Made by a program: the position numbers and the translations under genes. Positions 1 through 8,603 of a DNA stretch of 64,000 nt are shown here, one piece after another. The DNA lies in contig NZ_MTZV01000003.1 of assembly GCF_002362315.1 (NCBI RefSeq), positions 434,001-498,000 on the forward strand, given 5' to 3'. Within the stretch, counting starts at the first letter, position 1. Every line of letters begins with the position of its first letter. The notes beneath the pieces were generated by a model. That model saw nothing but the letters and a program-made list of their open reading frames with translations, was not told the DNA's origin and did not search any database. This stretch comes from Paraburkholderia acidicola (GTDB lineage Bacteria > Pseudomonadota > Gammaproteobacteria > Burkholderiales > Burkholderiaceae).

Positions 1-212
1 CTGAAGCGAACCTTTCCACGCAGTGGCCATACGTGCCTTCCAGCGATAGAAAGCCAACGGATTGCTGCTCAGAGGCAACTGGGCATTCGGTCGCACCCCG
101 CTGCGAATGATCCCGCGTTCGCAAATGTTGAAACATGGCCGCGGTCGAGCTTCGAACTCACGACGAACCAAGCGTAAACCCAAACAGCGTAAACCACCAC
201 TTGAGGGAAAAA
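1..212. other. left edge, no gene recognised
   Basis: No convincing reading frame is visible in these bases. They may hold the tail of a gene that begins outside the window, but nothing could be recognised. The stretch leads into the operator pair and promoter region of the lipase gene. Confidence 0.4.
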
Positions 213-251
213 TAACAACGCTGTTACGATGAAAAAATAACACTAGCGTTA
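213..251. promoter_or_regulatory. pair of TetR-like palindromic operators
   Basis: Two near-palindromic 14-mers lie 25 bp apart, start to start: TAACAACGCTGTTA at 213-226 and TAACACTAGCGTTA at 238-251. Each matches its own reverse complement at six of seven half-site positions, and both share the outer TAAC...GTTA arms. The second ends 37 bp before the preferred lipase start. This arrangement is typical of TetR-family operators overlapping a promoter. No TetR gene is inside the window, so the regulator would be encoded to the left or elsewhere. The repeat is seen; the regulator class is inferred. Confidence 0.5.
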
Positions 252-287
252 CATAAAGTGACTGATCTAACTCATTGGGAGCGTGAG

Positions 288-1634
288 ATGTCGGAGACAA
301 AAAACGTAGAGCGTCGTTGGCGTGCAGTTGCGAGGCAGCGAGTAGCCCTGATTGCTGCGTCGCTGGTGATCATAGGCGCAGCAAGTTCGGCCGAAGCACG
401 GGTCCCACCCGGGCAAGATCCGTTCTATCAGTACAGCGGTAGCACGCCTCTGGCGGACATCAATCCGGGTACGGTGCTGAAGACGCGGACCGTTCCGTAC
501 CACGTCCTCGGCTTTCCACTGCCGATCAAAACCACACAGCTGTTGTACCGCTCGACAGGGCAGCTCGGGCAGCCGACCGTGAACGTCACCTCGGTGATCC
601 AGCCGGCCTTCAGAATCGGTCCGCAGAAGCTGATTTCGTACCAGTCGGTCTATGACTCGCTGAACCCTGATGATGAGTCGTCTTACGCGATCTCAGGCGG
701 ACTGACCCTTGGTGGATTGATTCCGGATATCGAGACGGTGCTGCTCGCTCCGTTCCTGTTGCAGGGCTACAGCATTGTGATCTCCGATACCGAAGGCCAG
801 CAGGCAGATTTCCTCGCCGGGCGGGAGTACGGCATGAACGTACTGAATTCCTTGCGAGCAACGTTTAACTCGCCGGCGGTTGGTCTGCCCGGTGACACCA
901 AAGTCGTCCTGGTCGGCTACTCCGGTGGTGCGATCGCGAGCGAGTGGGCGGCCGAACTGGCACCCTCCTACGCGCCCGACGTGGACCGGCACATCATTGG
1001 CTCGTCGATCGGCGGTGTATTTGTGGATCCAGCGCGCAACCTGCGCTACATCAATGGTAGCCTGGTATGGGCGGGACTCACGCCGATGGCGCTCGTCGGT
1101 ATGTCACGTGCGTTCAACGTCGATCTGACGCCCTACCTCAACGAGCACGGTAAAGCTGTTTTCGAGCAGCTGCAGAAAGCCTCGATCCTCAACGTGCTGG
1201 CGCAGTACCCCGGACTGACGTGGGCGTCGATTGCCGGGCCGGAGTACCAGACGCCAGAGAAGATCCCGGCGTACGTGAAAATGATGAATGACCTGATCAT
1301 GGGAACGGGTGGTACGCCGTCGGCCCCGATGCTGATTCAGGAAGGTACCGGTGGCGACCTTGTGGGTACGTCGGGAAACCAGCCCGGGTTCGGTGCTGGC
1401 GACGGCGTCATGATCGCGGGCGACGTCCGGACGCTGGCTCGCGACTATTGTTCGCGTGGGGTCAAGGTTCAGTACGGCGAGACTCCGCTTCTCAGCCATA
1501 CTCCTGATGCTCTGCTGGCATGGATTCCCGAAACACTGCTCTGGGTCAACGCGCGGTTCGCGAACCTCACGCCACCGCAAAATTGCGGGCAGATCCCAGC
1601 CGGCAATTCGCTCGCCCCGATTCCTGCCCTCTAG
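288..1634 (+). CDS. secreted lipase (secretory lipase family, alpha/beta hydrolase)
   Basis: A 448-residue exported hydrolase that probably cleaves ester bonds of acylglycerols. The N-terminus carries a basic stretch and a hydrophobic segment ending near AEARV, consistent with a Sec signal peptide. The nucleophile elbow GYSGGA places the catalytic Ser near residue 212. Candidate partners are Asp 357 (in GGDLVG) and His 404 (in LLSHTPDAL), in the usual Ser-Asp-His order of the family (Pfam secretory lipase, LIP). An in-frame GTG exists at 258, but ATG 288 has a GGGAG ribosome site at 277-281 with correct spacing and is preferred. It stands alone, behind two TetR-like operators, so ligand-induced control is likely. 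Substrate range cannot be read from sequence. Confidence 0.85.
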   Translation: MSETKNVERRWRAVARQRVALIAASLVIIGAASSAEARVPPGQDPFYQYSGSTPLADINPGTVLKTRTVPYHVLGFPLPIKTTQLLYRSTGQLGQPTVNVTSVIQPAFRIGPQKLISYQSVYDSLNPDDESSYAISGGLTLGGLIPDIETVLLAPFLLQGYSIVISDTEGQQADFLAGREYGMNVLNSLRATFNSPAVGLPGDTKVVLVGYSGGAIASEWAAELAPSYAPDVDRHIIGSSIGGVFVDPARNLRYINGSLVWAGLTPMALVGMSRAFNVDLTPYLNEHGKAVFEQLQKASILNVLAQYPGLTWASIAGPEYQTPEKIPAYVKMMNDLIMGTGGTPSAPMLIQEGTGGDLVGTSGNQPGFGAGDGVMIAGDVRTLARDYCSRGVKVQYGETPLLSHTPDALLAWIPETLLWVNARFANLTPPQNCGQIPAGNSLAPIPAL

Positions 1635-1667
1635 GCACTGCTCAAAGCCTACCGGGTTGCAGTGCCT
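1633..1667 (+). terminator. hairpin at the lipase stop codon
   Basis: AGGCACTG (1633-1640) and CAGTGCCT (1660-1667) form an 8-bp stem with a 19-base loop that begins at the lipase stop codon. No T-tract follows, so it may be only a mRNA-stabilising or rho-assisted end. Confidence 0.3.
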
Positions 1668-2163
1668 GTGAAGGCCAGGCGGATGAGCTGCATCGATGCA
1701 TCGAGAACTAATTGAGGCAGGGCGGCCATATATTCCGGTCGCCCCACTTTGTTGACGATCCGGACGCTGGCATCGACCGGCCGAAAGTGGCCGGGAGCCG
1801 AAGATCGAGCCAATCGACGACACACCACACTGGTAAACTCGTGCGGCCAAAGCAACTTTACATCGGACTTATGAACGGACCAGCTACCGCTCCTGCCGCC
1901 ACATCGTCTGCGGCCCATTCACCCGTGATGCAGCAGCGTCTCCACCCCGCCTGATAAGGCTTTGACCGATGACCTACGCCATCGGCTGCGCCGACTAATT
2001 TTCTGTCCACCCACTATCGACCGAGGTTCTCTATGCTGCCGTCGAATCGGTTATCGAAAGCGGAGTTCTGCGATCAACTCGACGCGTCGGAGAACCTGCG
2101 ATGCCGGATGCGACAGGAACGCGTGCGGATTGGCGCGATCGAGAGCACCGGCGAGCGTCACAA
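1668..2163. other. intergenic, no gene recognised
   Basis: About 500 bp with short frames on both strands that lack homology, ribosome sites or sensible composition. I see no gene or RNA here. Confidence 0.4.
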
Positions 2164-2274
2164 TCAATGTGTTCCACGACCCCGTGAGATACGACTCAAC
2201 TTCTCCAAGCCCATCACCATTGCTAACGAAATCCCGCCGAAGGCAAGAATTGCGCCGATGTAGAGCAGGTCCAT
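2164..2274 (-). CDS. 36-residue single-span membrane peptide, KdpF-like
   Basis: A very short gene read from the minus strand: ATG at 2274, TGA at 2164. The product begins MDLLYIGAILAF and is one hydrophobic helix (about residues 3-21), followed by a basic tail (KLSRISRGRG). A GGGAG ribosome site sits 7 bases upstream of the ATG, which is the main reason for accepting it. Short one-helix proteins of this look in Burkholderia are often annotated as KdpF-like or 'potassium ABC transporter' peptides. No kdpABC genes are in the window, so a role in potassium transport is not supported by context. It may equally be a stress-related membrane peptide. Confidence 0.55.
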   Translation of the reverse strand: MDLLYIGAILAFGGISLAMVMGLEKLSRISRGRGTH

Positions 2275-2571
2275 AGTGCGTCTCCCAATGTGGTTTTATA
2301 TCTTTCATCTTGGCTACAAATTCGTAAATTGTGCGTCAAAAGATCAAGGATATTTATAAACAAAGAGCAAAAACGGGTCGAATGTTCGCGCCAACTTCGG
2401 AACGGCTCTCGTCCCCCCTTTGAGACACTCACTCAACGTCATCCGGACGGCTGCCTGAGCGCACGAGGGAGACATTCGGACGACCAATCATCCAAGGACA
2501 ATTGTCAGGCACCTGCCGCCGCGCAAGGCTATGTAGCGAAGCGAAGGCTTTGCCGCGTGATCGTGAACGGC
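2275..2571. other. upstream region of the small membrane peptide
   Basis: An AT-rich block around 2300-2370 lies directly upstream of the minus-strand peptide gene and probably holds its promoter. No gene was recognised. Confidence 0.35.
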
Positions 2572-2593
2572 AGCCCCTGCACTTAAAGGGGCT
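2572..2593 (-). terminator. hairpin downstream of histidine kinase gene
   Basis: AGCCCCT (2572-2578) and AGGGGCT (2587-2593) can pair across an 8-base loop about 46 bp past the kinase stop codon. There is no T-tract on the minus-strand side, so function as an intrinsic terminator is uncertain. Confidence 0.3.
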
Positions 2594-2639
2594 CACGCGA
2601 AGGTGCCCGGACGGCCGAGCCGGGGGTACATCACGAACG

Positions 2640-3761
2640 CTACTGGCGACGAGGCAGGCGCACAGCAAACACGGTTTGTGCCTCGTCGGACTGCGCCTCG
2701 ATCTCGCCTCCATGGGCCTTGGCAATCTCGCGCGCGATATACAGACCGAGCCCCAGGTTGCCGTCGGCGCTATATGAGTCTTGCTGATTCAGGCCACGTT
2801 GAAGCGGGTCGAAGATCCGTTGCAGAGTCGTTCGATCGATGGCAGCTCCCTGGTTTCTGACCTCGAAACGAACTTTCCGCTCTTCGCCGGTCATTACGAC
2901 TCGCACGGGCGCGTCCGGCGCTCCGTATTTGATCGCATTCAACACCAGGTTGCCGAGCAGCTGCTGCAAACGACGGCCGTCCCAAACTCCCCGACAGTCC
3001 CCTTCCACATCCAGATCGATCTGACGGTCTGGGTGCGCTGCCCGCAACTGGTCGAGCTCGTCGGCAAGCAGTTTCTCCAGGTCGCCATCTGTCGGCGCGA
3101 TATTGATCCCCAAACCCAGCCTGGTTCGATTGAAATCAAGCATATCGTTCAGAAGCGCCTGCATGCGAGCGCCGCTCCTGATCAAGCGGGATGCCGCTAC
3201 TGAAACCTGCTCCCCAGCGTTCAATGCTGCCAGATACTGGGCCGTCATCACGATGGTCTGTAGTGGGCTGCGCATGTCATGCCCGAGCATGCCAAGCAGG
3301 AGGTTGCGAGCCTGATCTACCTGTGCACTGAAAAACTCGACCGATTCGGCAAGCGCCTGATCGATTGCCTCGTTGAACCGGATCACATCCTCCGGATGCG
3401 GTGCTTCGGGCTGACATTCGTCCATCCAGAGGCGCAGGACGCTCGCGCGCAAGGCTCGGTACTCTGCAGCCAACTGGTTAATGTCGAATCCGCCTCGTGC
3501 CCGCACAAGGGCATGTGTCTGCGCAGCTGTTTCTGGAGCCCCAATCAGCACGGGGGCTCGTCCCATCGATTTTTCGGCTTGGGCTTTCCTCGTCTGGGCC
3601 GTCGACAGATCCTTCGCTACGGCGTGCAGAATCTGTTGCGCATGATCTCGCAGAGCAAGCGATTTCATGTCCCCGGCAGCCGGCAACAGCGTAGCGGCGA
3701 ACGTCTCCCACTGCACCAGAATCGTTTCCATGTCACGCAGGATGAAATCAGCCAATCGCAT
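2640..3761 (-). CDS. soluble sensor histidine kinase with RsbRD-like N-domain
   Basis: A 373-residue kinase without membrane segments. Residues 1-100 (MRLADFILRDMETILVQWE...) resemble the RsbT co-antagonist RsbRD N-terminal domain found on some cytosolic sensors. The HisKA box LLGMLGHDMRSPLQT places the phospho-accepting His near residue 161. The C-terminal ATPase shows an N-box (NLVLNAIKYG) and a glycine box (LGLGLYIA). The start at 3761 is chosen because GAGG sits 6 bases before it; a start four codons upstream is weaker. A single-receiver protein is transcribed divergently 128 bp away and is the likely partner. The signal is unknown. Family assignment is firm, pairing is inferred. Confidence 0.9.
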   Translation of the reverse strand: MRLADFILRDMETILVQWETFAATLLPAAGDMKSLALRDHAQQILHAVAKDLSTAQTRKAQAEKSMGRAPVLIGAPETAAQTHALVRARGGFDINQLAAEYRALRASVLRLWMDECQPEAPHPEDVIRFNEAIDQALAESVEFFSAQVDQARNLLLGMLGHDMRSPLQTIVMTAQYLAALNAGEQVSVAASRLIRSGARMQALLNDMLDFNRTRLGLGINIAPTDGDLEKLLADELDQLRAAHPDRQIDLDVEGDCRGVWDGRRLQQLLGNLVLNAIKYGAPDAPVRVVMTGEERKVRFEVRNQGAAIDRTTLQRIFDPLQRGLNQQDSYSADGNLGLGLYIAREIAKAHGGEIEAQSDEAQTVFAVRLPRRQ

Positions 3762-3889
3762 GTTTAACCTCAAAGAAGCGGAAAAAGTCAGTAGGGGCAG
3801 ATCCCAAAATCTATATTACGCGCAAGTAGCTGCGTTGATTCTATCGGGTCCCCAAATTGCTCGACACAAGGGCAACCTACAGGAACCCA

Positions 3890-4270
3890 ATGTCCACTGC
3901 GAAAGCTGTGCGCTTACTCATCGCGGACGACGACCCGGATCTGGTCGATGCCTACGTGCTGTTCTTCGCGACTTACGGTTACATCATCCAGACGGCTGTA
4001 GACGGTGTAAGCGCGTTCGCCGCGTACTACGCCTGGTGTCCTGATGTGGTGATGCTCGATATCCAGATGCCCCGTATGGACGGTCACGCGGTGGCGAGAG
4101 AAATCCGGCGCACGGGTGTCATTCCCAGCCCGTTGTTGCTGGCGGTAACCGGACTGCGTGCCCGCTCCGAAAGGGCCGAATCGTTTAAGGCCGGTTTCGA
4201 TCACCACTTTGTAAAACCGGCCCAGCTGTCGGTCATTGCGGCTGCAATAGCGTCCCGCCGAGGCATTTGA
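3890..4270 (+). CDS. single-domain response regulator (receiver only)
   Basis: A 126-residue CheY-like receiver. The acidic pocket is IADDDPD near residues 13-15, the phospho-accepting Asp is residue 57 in VMLDIQMPRMDG, the switch Thr lies in LLAVTGL, and the conserved Lys lies in HFVKPAQL. There is no output domain, so it must act by protein contact or as a phosphate carrier. The start at 3890 is preceded by AGGA with 5-base spacing; an upstream in-frame start lacks this. It is divergent from the cytosolic histidine kinase at 2640-3761, a common kinase/orphan-receiver layout. Confidence 0.9.
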   Translation: MSTAKAVRLLIADDDPDLVDAYVLFFATYGYIIQTAVDGVSAFAAYYAWCPDVVMLDIQMPRMDGHAVAREIRRTGVIPSPLLLAVTGLRARSERAESFKAGFDHHFVKPAQLSVIAAAIASRRGI

Positions 4271-4503
4271 GACTGGACGTTTTACGGGAAAAAGAAAGCG
4301 GCGTTGAGCGGCTGCTTCCGACGGGCGTCTGACAGACCGCGTGACCTGTCCAGGCGTTTCGTAAACGCCATGCATAGTCGGTCCGGATGACGGCGGCTGT
4401 TGGCGAGAATGTTCTTGCGTGCGACCGTGCCAAAAATTCGGACCACTGACGGTACTTGGTGCCGGTGATGGTGACTTATTGAAAATAGAGCGGGAGAGCT
4501 GGA

Positions 4504-4794
4504 ATGCCAAAGAAATCTATTTCCGGTGCCGCAATGGCGCTGGGCCGTATGACATACATGCTGGAACTGGTAAGGGGCAGTTCGCATATCGCCAGTACGC
4601 GCAAACCAGAGACATTGAACGGCGCAATCGCCGAGGTGCTTGAGGGGTTCTGCCAGTTGCACGGCGTGCCGGGATTGGGCGTTTTCCGAGAGATCCTCGC
4701 ACAGGACGTCGGGCGACGGGGGAATCTGGGTGCCGCTTCCGCTGTACGCAGTTTTAGTCTGGGCGAGCACGCGAAGCGGACGTCCAACTCCTGA
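4504..4794 (+). CDS. hypothetical protein, 96 residues
   Basis: I do not recognise this gene. It is preceded by GGGAGAGCTGGA, a good ribosome site directly before the ATG. The product begins MPKKSISGAAMALGRM, has mixed helical composition and no membrane segment, Cys pair or known motif. It lies between the receiver gene and the start of the mobile-element debris. Its right end may be affected by rearrangement. Confidence 0.4.
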   Translation: MPKKSISGAAMALGRMTYMLELVRGSSHIASTRKPETLNGAIAEVLEGFCQLHGVPGLGVFREILAQDVGRRGNLGAASAVRSFSLGEHAKRTSNS

Positions 4795-4878
4795 CCTTGA
4801 CCGGCTCTTGATGGCCGACCGCTGCCCCTCGCTGCCCGGGCGCAACCCAGAACAGCGATTGACAATCGAAGAATTCGG

Positions 4879-4903
4879 TGGCACCGGGGACCGGACTCGA
4901 ACC
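4879..4903 (-). other. tRNA 3'-end-like fragment, possible attachment-site scar
   Basis: Read on the minus strand, this stretch contains GGTTCGAGTCC, the T-arm/T-loop signature of a tRNA, followed by an acceptor-like tail ending in GGTGCCA. The upstream part of a tRNA (D-arm, anticodon) is not visible and the T-stem would contain a mismatch, so it is not a working tRNA. Integrative elements often leave such 3'-end copies as att sites. Its position at the left edge of mobile-element debris fits that reading, but the parent tRNA was not identified. Confidence 0.3.
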
Positions 4904-5082
4904 ATTATCTGTGACGGTGTTCTTCGTTGGCATGGGGAGTTTATGGGGAGTGCTGAGGCGATTGCGAGAGCCGCGCCCACCGCGGGGGACGACGTTTGGG
5001 TTTGAGCCGCCCCTATGAGTGGCCGCGTCCAGTCGAACGCAGTCGACTTTGGGCCAGCGGCAACAAAGTATGCGACAACCAC

Positions 5083-5307
5083 CAGTTGCACGCTCGAACC
5101 GTTAACCGATGTGCGAATCCTGATTGCGGAGCCGTCACAAGCGGGCAGACTGATGATCCGTACAGTGCTGTCAACGTCGGCGAAGCCGCGCACATTTATG
5201 GAGCGCATCCGGGTTCCGCGCGCTACGACCCGAGGATGACCTCAGACGAACGAAGTGCCATTTCCAATGCGATTTGGCTTTGTAGCAATTGTCATAAATT
5301 GGTTCTA
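5083..5307 (+). pseudogene. HNH endonuclease remnant
   Basis: The translated stretch contains a zinc-binding Cys pair (CANPDC), then AAHIYGAHPGSARYDP, the order ERSAISNAIWLC and SNCHKL. This is the characteristic core of HNH nucleases whose family version reads AAHI, RYDP, then NGIWLCQNC. The protein is cut off right after the second Cys pair, and the sequence then switches to an unrelated minus-strand gene fragment. The region before the first Cys pair also looks shortened. HNH proteins of this kind often sit in defence or mobile islands. As found it is a broken gene. Confidence 0.7.
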
Positions 5308-5346
5308 GCATGTGCGGGATCAGCGTTGTGGCATCGACCGCTTCGC

Positions 5347-5921
5347 CGTAGGTCGCGGCGTGTAATTTCCTGACCGACCTGATTGGTCGTGTCCTGCGAG
5401 CTATCCCGCAACGCGATAACCGTATTACCATTGGCGCTGCCCTGATTCGAGACCGCCAGCTCGGAGTCAGCGCCGAGCATCGTGGACAGCACGGCACCCG
5501 TCAGAATGCGGCCTCAATGCCAGTCCACGCCATCCTCTGGGCCCGCGTAACCGGCTGGGTCGATGCCGGGCAGCTTGTCGAGCGCGATCAACGAGGTATC
5601 GGGCAGAACCAGGCGCAGCCACACGAGCAACACCCGTTGCTGCCCGAACGCGACCTAGCCGTCGTAGCGGCCGATTGCCGTGTCGTACACGGGTTGCGTC
5701 ACCTCGGCAATGATCTCTCCCGGCAGGTCGGAATTGATGCCCGTCACGAGCGCAGCCGGAATGATCGTGTCGGCCGTCACCGTGTACGGCGAAGCCGGCG
5801 CCTGCAAGCTGCCCGTGTTACTGGTCGCGGCGTCACCGCCCTTGGCCATGAATGCTTCCTTCTGGTCCTGCCGACTCTGGATGGCCCCCGGATCATTGGG
5901 TTGCGCAGCGCGCAGTGCAGT
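5347..5921 (-). pseudogene. trbI: trbI (VirB10-like conjugation protein) remnant
   Basis: Minus-strand translation gives TrbI/VirB10 signatures in order: NDPGAIQSRQDQKEAF, SPYTVTADTIIPAALVTGI, NSDLPGEIIAEVTQPVYDT, VAFGQQRVLLVW, LPGIDPAGYAG, then LGADSELAVSNQ and TNQVGQEITRR. Two in-frame stops break it: TAG at 5655-5657 and TGA at 5514-5516. The segment that normally follows GRY (LLIPQGSRL... ending in a second GRY) is missing, as if deleted between the two GRY-coding repeats. Both ends are truncated. TrbI is the inner-to-outer membrane scaffold of conjugative type IV secretion, so this marks a former conjugative element. No other tra or trb genes are nearby. Confidence 0.85.
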
Positions 5922-6130
5922 TGGACTTCTAACCGCATCGGAAATGTACCCTAGTTTCACTCGGCGCCAGTTGTTCAGAGAAACGCAAAAGCGCTTTCTC
6001 CGGCTGTCGCCATTTTTGTCATTCGAGTCGATTGATGCGAAGGAGATCGATCGCCATGTGGAGTGCGTTTTTGAACAAGTGGCAACCTCACTTACCCACC
6101 AGAATTCAGAATCCGCGCTGGGGCCTAGCA

Positions 6131-6489
6131 ATGGCTGACAACATGACGTCCGAGCAGCGGCGAGTGACCATGTCGCGAATTCGCGGCTGCGATACCAAGA
6201 TAGAACTTTCCGTAAGGAAAGAACTACACAAGCGTGGATACCGTTTACGAGTAACGCAGCGTGGCTCGCGGGTAAGCCAGACGTCGTCTTTACCAAAGTT
6301 CGATTCGCCATATTCATCGATGGCGATTTCTGGCACGGATGGAAGTTCGAACAATGGTCGCACAAGCTCGCCCCTTATTGGCGTGAAGAAATCGCTGAGA
6401 ACAGAGCGCGCGACCTCCGACACATGGCACGTCAGGCCGCAGAGTGCAGACATGTGCTTCCCGGTGACCCTCGTCGAGCAGGGTCGTAA
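6131..6489 (+). pseudogene. vsr: vsr mismatch endonuclease, frameshifted
   Basis: The first part, starting MADNMTSEQRRVTMSRIRG, is a clear Vsr N-terminus (family MSxIRGxDTKxE, then LHxRGYR). At about 6270 the frame breaks. The continuation, GKPDVVFTKVRFAIFIDGD then FWHGW and APYWREEI, is in another frame, consistent with loss of one base or gain of two. The family CFWHGH is DFWHGW here, and the usual C-terminus is not recognisable. Vsr nicks T:G mismatches made by deamination at Dcm-type methylated cytosines and normally sits beside a cytosine methyltransferase. None is present here. Confidence 0.8.
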
Positions 6490-6536
6490 ACTCGTTGTTG
6501 ACAAGACGCGATTCACTAACCGCTTGTGCAATACGC

Positions 6537-8372
6537 TCACTGCGGCCACCGCAGAGTGAATGATTGCAAGGTGCGTCGCACGTCTCTGGTTAGAAACTGC
6601 GATCGTTTGTTGAACAACTGCCCGGACGGTGCGTGGTGATACGGTGCCTCAATCAGATACGCACGTTTCTTCGCGCGGGTGGTGGCAACGTAGAATAGCC
6701 GACGCTCTTCTTCGACGTCTCCCCGTTTTAGCTCCCGGTAGAACGGAAGCGATCCTTCTGTCACGCCGACAATGATCACGTAGTCCCATTCGTCGCCCTT
6801 TGCACCGTGAATGGTCGATGACATGACTGGGGACTGTTGCCGCATTTCGTGGATGAAAGCACGCAGCGACTTTACCGTCCTGAAGCGGTCACTGGTTGCC
6901 TGCCACCGGTTCAGTTCGATGAGCGCCGCCTTCCTTTCATCCGGATTCGCTGCGCCTGCCAGGCTGACGTAGAGCGTCTTCACGGCGGCATAACGGCCGG
7001 AGAACGAAGGAGCGAGTGCCGCCTTCTGGAAGCGCCGCCGGCACTTCTGTAACACCGCCTTGGGAAGGCTCCTTGCCCCGCACAGGAAGACGAGCCTGCG
7101 TTCAAGCCAGATTTTCTCTGTCCGGGAGTGCCTGCCCTGCCATCGCTCCACGTTGCGGTTCAGCATGGCCAGAACATCGAGCATACGGTCCATGTGCGCG
7201 GGCTGTTCTTCGCCGTTCACCGCGTGCGTCATGTGACTGGCTGCCAGCAGTGCCTGTTCTATCTGCCTCAACTGCGCCTTTGTGCGAGCGAGGACGGCAA
7301 TATCGTCTCCCGCGGCCCCCGATGCCTTTAGCTGTTCAACGAGAGCGACAACTGTAGCTTCCTGTTCGCGAGCTGTTTCGCACTTCACGAACGCGGGCTT
7401 CCTGCCCCCACGACTGCCCACGACAACAACGCCGCAATTCGTATTGATGGCATTCGCAAGCGCCGCGGTCTCGTGGGTCAGGCGGAACGACCGGGAGAGA
7501 GGCAGCACTTTTACCTTGCCCAGTATCTCTCTCATATCATGAAATTTGCCACCCATGAAACCGAAGATCGCCTGTGCAGGATCACCGAAGACCATGATGG
7601 AAGAAACGCGCTCCGCAATGTTCCGCAGTAGCCGGGCCTGCCCCTGATCCATGTCCTGTATCTCGTCAACCAGAACGCAGGTGTAAGGAAATGGGGAATC
7701 GCCAAGCGCAAGCCGACCACGCCGGAGCATCCCGGCATAGTCAATCAATCCCCCGTCCCTGAGCAGCCGGTCGTAGCGCCTGCGGATGCGCCGAAGATCG
7801 TGAAGAACCTCCACGTAGTCGGTGAACCCGGCATCGGAATCGGCAACGAGACGCTGTTCGAGCGTTGTGGACCGCTGCGTTGCAAGAAAGAACTTCATCA
7901 GCCGGGTACGCTCCTTTGCGGTCCGCAGGTCGATCGAAACCGATTGCCGGAGGCGCGTACAGGTCCGACGCATCGTCTTGACCGTGCGATGTAGCGTCTT
8001 CAGGCCCTGCTTCGGTGTCGCGAGTTTTACACCGTATCGTGTTGCCTCCTCTTGACGCTGCACCAGGCTCATACCCAGGGAATGAAAGGTCATGATGTTG
8101 CCGGACGGAATAGTGTTACGAAGACGGGTTCGCAACACCTCGACCGCCTTGTTGGAAAAACTGAGAATGAGAACCCTGTCAGCTACTACGCCCTGAGAGA
8201 CAAGATGCTGGGCGCGAGCGAATAACGTTGACGTTTTCCCGGAGCCGGCAACTGCAAAAACTGAAACGAACGGATGCTGGGTTTTGATGATTGCGCGTTG
8301 CTCACGCGTCGGCTTGATGTGCATGATTGTGCTCAAAAAAGGCCTTCGGATGTCGATCATGAAAGTGCTCAT
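6537..8372 (-). CDS. UvrD/Rep-like superfamily 1 DNA helicase
   Basis: A helicase of about 611 residues with SF1A motifs in order: Q-motif PTREQRAII, Walker A AVAGSGKTS, motif Ia SFSNKAVEVL, Walker B LVDEIQDMD, motif III GDPAQAIFGF, motif V STIHGAKGDEWDYVI and motif VI EERRLFYVATTRAKK. It is roughly 100 residues shorter than UvrD or Rep. Several starts are possible (8426 GTG, 8372, 8360 and 8324); the last directly precedes the conserved MHIKPTREQ, and none has a clear ribosome site. Its neighbours are decayed vsr and HNH genes and a replication-initiator-like gene, so a role in element maintenance or defence is possible. No Gabija-type OLD nuclease partner is adjacent. Confidence 0.85.
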   Translation of the reverse strand: MSTFMIDIRRPFLSTIMHIKPTREQRAIIKTQHPFVSVFAVAGSGKTSTLFARAQHLVSQGVVADRVLILSFSNKAVEVLRTRLRNTIPSGNIMTFHSLGMSLVQRQEEATRYGVKLATPKQGLKTLHRTVKTMRRTCTRLRQSVSIDLRTAKERTRLMKFFLATQRSTTLEQRLVADSDAGFTDYVEVLHDLRRIRRRYDRLLRDGGLIDYAGMLRRGRLALGDSPFPYTCVLVDEIQDMDQGQARLLRNIAERVSSIMVFGDPAQAIFGFMGGKFHDMREILGKVKVLPLSRSFRLTHETAALANAINTNCGVVVVGSRGGRKPAFVKCETAREQEATVVALVEQLKASGAAGDDIAVLARTKAQLRQIEQALLAASHMTHAVNGEEQPAHMDRMLDVLAMLNRNVERWQGRHSRTEKIWLERRLVFLCGARSLPKAVLQKCRRRFQKAALAPSFSGRYAAVKTLYVSLAGAANPDERKAALIELNRWQATSDRFRTVKSLRAFIHEMRQQSPVMSSTIHGAKGDEWDYVIIVGVTEGSLPFYRELKRGDVEEERRLFYVATTRAKKRAYLIEAPYHHAPSGQLFNKRSQFLTRDVRRTLQSFTLRWPQ

Positions 8373-8603
8373 TCCACCGGTTTGCAGAGATCTGCAGATT
8401 CTGTAATTCGCACTGTGTGCGTACACCTGTATGTTGCGAAATTGCAGGCATGGTGGAGAGAGGTGATTTCACGAAAAACCCCGAAATTCAAATAAAAAAG
8501 ACTGTTTTATCGATAGGTTCTGGAGTGAATGGAGCAGACGATGTCGAAATGTTTCGGGTATTTATCATCACGACAACCAGCCTCGCCGATCGCCCCCAGC
8601 CAT

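Noticed and set aside
1104..1850. 248-residue minus-strand frame opposite the lipase
   Set aside because: Overlaps the lipase over most of its length and is rich in Arg and Ser without recognisable segments.
4879..4903. Functional tRNA gene
   Set aside because: Only the T-arm and acceptor tail are recognisable, with a mismatch in the T-stem and no anticodon arm.
6537..8372. Gabija-type defence system (GajB-like helicase)
   Set aside because: No OLD-family nuclease or other partner gene is adjacent, so only a helicase can be supported.
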